Made by a program: the position numbers and the translations under genes. Positions 60,515 through 64,000 of a DNA stretch of 64,000 nucleotides are shown one piece after another. Origin of the DNA: Sutterella megalosphaeroides (GTDB lineage Bacteria > Pseudomonadota > Gammaproteobacteria > Burkholderiales > Burkholderiaceae_F); the NCBI RefSeq assembly GCF_003609995.1, contig NZ_AP018786.1:1994001-2058000 (forward strand), given 5' to 3'. The notes beneath the pieces are model-generated. The model ran no database searches, had not been told where the DNA came from, and worked only from the letters and a program-made list of their open reading frames with translations. Position 1 is the stretch's first letter. Each line of letters opens with the position of its first letter.

Positions 60515-62476
60515 TCAAACCGCGGCGTGCGCCGCGGCCTTCGTCGAACGACGGCGGTAACGTCGGTCGAGCATGGCGATGAAACCGCCGAGCGCCATGA
60601 AGATGGCACCGAACCAAATCCAGGTGACGTAAGGCTTCGAGTAGGCGCGCACGACCCAGCCGCCGTCCGTGGTCGGGACGCCGAGCGAGACGTACACGTC
60701 GCCCGTGATCGAGTGGCGGATGGCGGCTTCCGTCATCGGCATCGAGTTCGAGCTGAAGTACTTGCGCTTTTCCGGGTGCAGCTCGGCGATCACCTTGCCG
60801 TCCTTCGAGAGCGTGAAGTTGCCGCGGTCGGCCGAGTAGTTGTGGCCGCGGGCGCTTTCAACGCCGTTGAAGGTGAAGACGTAACCGTCGACGGTCACGG
60901 TGTCCCCTTCAAACATGCGCACGTCGCGTTCGGACTGATAGCCCTTCACGAGCGCCACGCCGATGATGAAGACCGCAACGCCCACGTGAGCAAGGTGCAT
61001 GCCCCAGTAGCTGCGCGGCTGACGCGCGAGCTTCGCGAAGAAGTTGCCCGGAGCGTGACGGATCTGACCGCGCACGTCTTCGATCGCACCGAAAACGACG
61101 AGGAACGCAAGCGTACAGCCGACGAAACACCACGTGCCCCATTCGCCCATAAGGAGCGGAACGGCGGCGCCGCAGGCAACGGCCAGCACGAAGCACCAGA
61201 TCATGCGCTTTGCGAGCACCTTCGGGTCCTGTTCCTTCCAACGCGCCATCGGGCCCATCGACATGAGGAAGACCATCGGGAGCATCAGGGGACCGAAGAC
61301 GGCGTCGAAGTACGGGGGCCCGACCGAGATCTTCCCGGCGTTCAACGCATCGAGGAAGAGCGGATAAAGGGTCCCCAAGAGCACCGCGCCCATCGCCACG
61401 ACGAGAAGCACGTTGTTGACAAGGAGCATCGATTCACGCGAGATGAGGCCGAAGTTCCCGCCGAGGCCCACCGTCGGGGCGCGCCAGGCAAAGAGGAGGA
61501 ACGACAACCCGATCACGACGATGAGGAACGCGAGAATGAAGAGGCCGCGCTCCGGATCGGTCGCAAAAGCGTGCACCGAGGTGAGTACGCCCGAGCGAAC
61601 GAGGAAGGTGCCGAGAAGCGACAGGGAGAAGGTGAGGATCGCAAGAAGCACCGTCCAAATGCGGAAGCACCCGCGCTTTTCCGTAACCGCCAGGCTGTGA
61701 ATGAGGGCGGTACCCGTCAGCCACGGCATGAAGGAGGAGTTTTCAACGGGGTCCCAGAACCACCAGCCGCCCCAGCCGAGTTCGTAGTACGCCCAGTAGG
61801 AGCCGAGCGCGATGCCGAGGGTGAGCAGAATCCACGCAGCCGTCGTCCAGGGACGCATCCAGCGGGCCCACGCCGCGTCGAGGCGCCCGGAGAGGAGCGC
61901 GGCGATCGCGAACGCAAACGGAACCGCAAAGCCCACGTAGCCGAGGTAGAGAAGCGGCGGATGGAAGACCATCCCCGGGTCCTGCAGGAGGGGATTGAGG
62001 TCGGCCCCTTCGGCGGGCGCCGGGAAAAGACGCAGGAAGGGGTTGGAGGTGAGAAGCATGAAGAGGAGGAACCCCATGCCGACGAGGCCCATCACGCCCG
62101 TCACGCGCGCGACCATGTCCGCGGGCAGGCGCTTGGCGGTAAAGGCCACGGCCGCGCTCCACCAACCGAGCGTCACGGTCCAAAAGAGAATCGAGCCTTC
62201 GTGCGAGCCCCAGGTCGCGGCCACCTTGTAGTACCACGGGAGCATCGAGTTGGAGTTGTTCGCCACATTGAGGACCGTGAAGTCCGAGATGTAGAACGAA
62301 TACGCCAGACAGGCGAAAGCGATCGTGCCGAAAAGCGCGTTGGCCGCCGCGGCCGGGCGCGCGACCGCCATGAGCGCGCGGTTGCCCCGCGCGGCCCCGA
62401 TGAGCGGCAACACGCCCTGAACGATGCTCAACGCAAGGCACAGGATGAGTGCGAAGTGTCCGAGCTCAGGAATCAC
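60515..62476 (-). CDS. ccmF: heme lyase subunit CcmF
   Basis: A 653-residue CcmF with about 15 membrane helices. The heme-handling WWD motif is GWGGWWFWDPVENSSF. CcmF and CcmH attach heme to apocytochrome CxxCH sites. The start is a GTG at 62476 with GGAG nine bases upstream. Whether this CcmF also handles the unusual CX15CH and FxxCH sites of the sulfite reductase is unknown; a dedicated lyase is not seen in the window. Confidence 0.93.
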   Translation of the reverse strand: MIPELGHFALILCLALSIVQGVLPLIGAARGNRALMAVARPAAAANALFGTIAFACLAYSFYISDFTVLNVANNSNSMLPWYYKVAATWGSHEGSILFWTVTLGWWSAAVAFTAKRLPADMVARVTGVMGLVGMGFLLFMLLTSNPFLRLFPAPAEGADLNPLLQDPGMVFHPPLLYLGYVGFAVPFAFAIAALLSGRLDAAWARWMRPWTTAAWILLTLGIALGSYWAYYELGWGGWWFWDPVENSSFMPWLTGTALIHSLAVTEKRGCFRIWTVLLAILTFSLSLLGTFLVRSGVLTSVHAFATDPERGLFILAFLIVVIGLSFLLFAWRAPTVGLGGNFGLISRESMLLVNNVLLVVAMGAVLLGTLYPLFLDALNAGKISVGPPYFDAVFGPLMLPMVFLMSMGPMARWKEQDPKVLAKRMIWCFVLAVACGAAVPLLMGEWGTWCFVGCTLAFLVVFGAIEDVRGQIRHAPGNFFAKLARQPRSYWGMHLAHVGVAVFIIGVALVKGYQSERDVRMFEGDTVTVDGYVFTFNGVESARGHNYSADRGNFTLSKDGKVIAELHPEKRKYFSSNSMPMTEAAIRHSITGDVYVSLGVPTTDGGWVVRAYSKPYVTWIWFGAIFMALGGFIAMLDRRYRRRSTKAAAHAAV

Positions 62477-62592
62477 TTGTGTTATCTCCGGTTGAAGTAA
62501 TGGGGAAAGGAGGCTCCGGAAGGGCCCCGATTCTCACGGTTGGAAATCGTTGTCGGATTCGAATCGAATGGAAGCGCTCCCGCTTCACGCAC

Positions 62593-62632
62593 CGAACCCC
62601 CGGGCATTTTCAAAAACGCCCCGGGGGTTTCG
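62593..62632. repeat. hairpin between ccmE and ccmF
   Basis: CCCCCGGG and CCCGGGGG flank a 14-base loop, extended by CGAA/TTCG. No T-tract follows on the minus strand, so it is more likely a processing or stability signal than a terminator. Confidence 0.5.
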
Positions 62633-62683
62633 GGTTTGGGTGTGAAGCGCGTTCGCGTCCGCCCTCTTCGTTCTTGGCGAACC

Positions 62684-63175
62684 TTACGGGTGATTGGCGG
62701 GCATGGGCTTGCCCGCGGCAATCGCCTCGTCGTGCGCCTTCTTGACGCCCGCCTTGTGAGCGTCTTCGAGGGCCTGCGCGGCTTCGGGCGGCATGTAGTT
62801 TTCGTCGTGCTTCGCGAGCACTTCGCTTGCCGTGAAGACGCCCGCTTCGTCGAGCTTCCCTTGAGCGACGACGCCCTGGCCTTCGCTGAAGAGGTCGGGG
62901 AGAATCCCCGTGTAGCGAACGGGCACGGTCTGCGCGGTGTCGGTCACGCGGAATTCCACGGTGACGCCGTCCGCCTGACGCACGACGCTGCCCGGTTCCA
63001 CGACGCCCCCGAGGCGGAACGTACGGCCCGTGGGCGCTTCCTTCGCCGCCACCTGGGTGGGCGAGAAGAAGAAGACGAGGTTTTCGTTGAAGGCCTGAAG
63101 GCCCATGAAGATGCCGGCGCCCACAACGACGACGGCCGCACCGATCAGAGCGAACTTTTTCGACTTGGCGTTCAT
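62684..63175 (-). CDS. ccmE: heme chaperone CcmE
   Basis: A 163-residue CcmE. It has an N-terminal membrane anchor, an OB-fold with FRLGGVVEPGSV, and the heme-binding histidine in AKHDENYMPPE. CcmE carries heme from CcmC to CcmF. It starts 11 bp after ccmD. A 207-bp gap with a hairpin separates it from ccmF. Confidence 0.93.
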   Translation of the reverse strand: MNAKSKKFALIGAAVVVVGAGIFMGLQAFNENLVFFFSPTQVAAKEAPTGRTFRLGGVVEPGSVVRQADGVTVEFRVTDTAQTVPVRYTGILPDLFSEGQGVVAQGKLDEAGVFTASEVLAKHDENYMPPEAAQALEDAHKAGVKKAHDEAIAAGKPMPANHP

Positions 63176-63186
63176 GAGGGGTCTCC

Positions 63187-63372
63187 TTAGATTTCAAGGG
63201 TCGACTTGGCGGCCCGCGCTTCGCGGGCGAGACGGGCGCAAATCTTGCGACGGCGCGCGACGAGCGTCCAGAGTTCGTAAATCACACCCGCGGTAAGCGC
63301 CCCGTAGGAGCACCAGACGTAGTAGCCGTGCCCGCCCATGGTGATGAATTCGGAAAGAGAGGTCCAGTTCAC
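63187..63372 (-). CDS. ccmD: CcmD, small membrane subunit of heme export
   Basis: A 61-residue protein with one membrane helix (about 11-35) after GGHGYYVWCSYG, the typical CcmD start, and a basic tail. The GTG at 63372 overlaps the ccmC stop as GTGA. It helps release holo-CcmE from CcmABC. Too short to be called on homology alone, but gene order confirms it. Confidence 0.85.
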   Translation of the reverse strand: MNWTSLSEFITMGGHGYYVWCSYGALTAGVIYELWTLVARRRKICARLAREARAAKSTLEI

Positions 63373-64000
63373 AGTTTGCCCTCCAAAGCGGCCTTCTGAG
63401 CCCATGCCTGACGGCGTTCGCGTTCGAGAATGATGGTGCGGGTGCGCGAGAGCACCACGCCCGCGCCGTAGCACATGCCCGCAGCCACCATGATGAGAAG
63501 CGTGTAGAGCATGATTTCGGCCATCGAGGTGCTGCGCGACGTGATCGACGCGCCCTGGTGGAGGGTGTTCCACCAACGCACCGAGAAGTAGATGATCGGT
63601 ACGTTCACGACGCCCACGATCGAGATGACGCTCGCGGCGCGGTCGGCGCGACGCTTGTCGTCAATCGCGGAATGGAGCGCGATGAAGCCGAGGTAGAGGA
63701 AAAAGAGAATCAGCATCGAGGTGAGACGCGCGTCCCACACCCAGTACGTGCCCCAGGTAGGACGACCCCAGAAGGCGCCCGAAAAGAGCGCGATGAAGCC
63801 CATGAGGGCGCCCGTCGGGGCCATCGCCTGCGCGACGATGAAGGCGAGCGTGTTGTTCTTCCAGAGGCCGATCAGGCTGAAGACCGCCATCAGCACGTAG
63901 AGGAACATGGAAAGCCATGCGGCCGAGACGTGAATGAAGATGATGCGGTAGGAGTTCCCTTGACGGGCTTCGATCGGGCACTCGAAAAAGCCCATGTAAA
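63369..64000 (-). CDS. ccmC: CcmC, heme-handling membrane protein (5' end missing)
   Basis: At least 210 residues. The WWD domain is WGRPTWGTYWVWDARLTS, and the histidine-containing motif IIFIHVSAAWLS precedes it. The reading frame is open to the right edge, and the sequence before the internal ATG at 63995 aligns with the interior of CcmC, so the true start lies outside the window. CcmC loads heme onto CcmE. ccmA and ccmB are expected further right. Confidence 0.92.
   Translation of the reverse strand, partial: YMGFFECPIEARQGNSYRIIFIHVSAAWLSMFLYVLMAVFSLIGLWKNNTLAFIVAQAMAPTGALMGFIALFSGAFWGRPTWGTYWVWDARLTSMLILFFLYLGFIALHSAIDDKRRADRAASVISIVGVVNVPIIYFSVRWWNTLHQGASITSRSTSMAEIMLYTLLIMVAAGMCYGAGVVLSRTRTIILERERRQAWAQKAALEGKL

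Noticed and set aside
1-64000. tRNA or rRNA genes
   Set aside because: I looked through the intergenic regions for clover-leaf-like sequences and found none I could support.

Overview
The window is a high-GC bacterial chromosome segment. Its gene content fits an anaerobic, host-associated betaproteobacterium, most likely Sutterellaceae. Reasons: System I cytochrome c maturation (ccm), an octaheme MccA/SirA-type sulfite reductase, a Tat-exported fumarate-reductase-type flavoprotein with its own tetraheme cytochrome, and two large sensor kinases with PhnD/TtrS-like periplasmic domains. The taxonomic call is an inference from family content; no rRNA or tRNA gene was seen.

Layout. 1-6 kb: a partial RlmN-like radical-SAM gene, a small membrane protein, cstA, and two convergent MFS transporters. 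6.4-8.9 kb: a glycine-zipper lipoprotein, a coiled-coil periplasmic protein, a FeoC-like protein behind a near-consensus Fur box, an unidentified structured RNA with its own promoter and terminator, and bcp. 9-11 kb: a classical autotransporter. 11.4-16.2 kb: a TtrSR-like two-component system next to a flavoprotein reductase and tetraheme cytochrome. 16.4-21.4 kb: ornithine decarboxylase speF and two tandem amino-acid-binding proteins with duplicated leaders. 21.4-25 kb: a five-gene minus-strand operon (rhodanese, DUF4418, FtsX-like permease, ATPase, thioredoxin). 25.3-30.6 kb: octaheme sulfite reductase, a 400-bp AT-rich run of perfect palindromes, and an orphan sensor kinase.

30.6-34.0 kb: an IS607-family element. 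Its serine recombinase tnpA is split by a ~650-bp element with 13-bp perfect terminal inverted repeats, which carries two copies of a foldable ~270-bp repeat. The TnpB is intact and long. 34.3-42.9 kb: a tyrosine recombinase, then housekeeping genes (holB, tmk, mltG, ygfZ), an EamA exporter and an MFS transporter. 43.1-44.7 kb: an IscB element with an omega-RNA-like leader and a right-end hairpin, ending just before nikR. 44.7-51.3 kb: nikR (with a His-rich tail) convergent to a methyltransferase-nikBCADE operon preceded by a NikR-operator-like palindrome. 51.5-57.6 kb: an amino-acid-binding protein, two paralogous secreted YD/GR-repeat proteins, an M20 amidohydrolase and a DUF3100 membrane pair with an attenuator-like leader. 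58.1-64 kb: ccmCDEFGHI, with ccmC running off the right edge.

How it fits together. The ccm genes supply c-type cytochromes for the periplasmic sulfite reductase and the tetraheme/flavoprotein pair. The TtrS-like kinases are well placed to sense substrates of these reductases. Nickel uptake is under NikR and iron sensing acts at the feoC-like gene. The most unusual items are an FxxCH (single-cysteine) heme motif in the sulfite reductase, the palindrome run beside it, the structured-RNA element inside tnpA, the IscB locus abutting nikR, and the structured RNA upstream of bcp.
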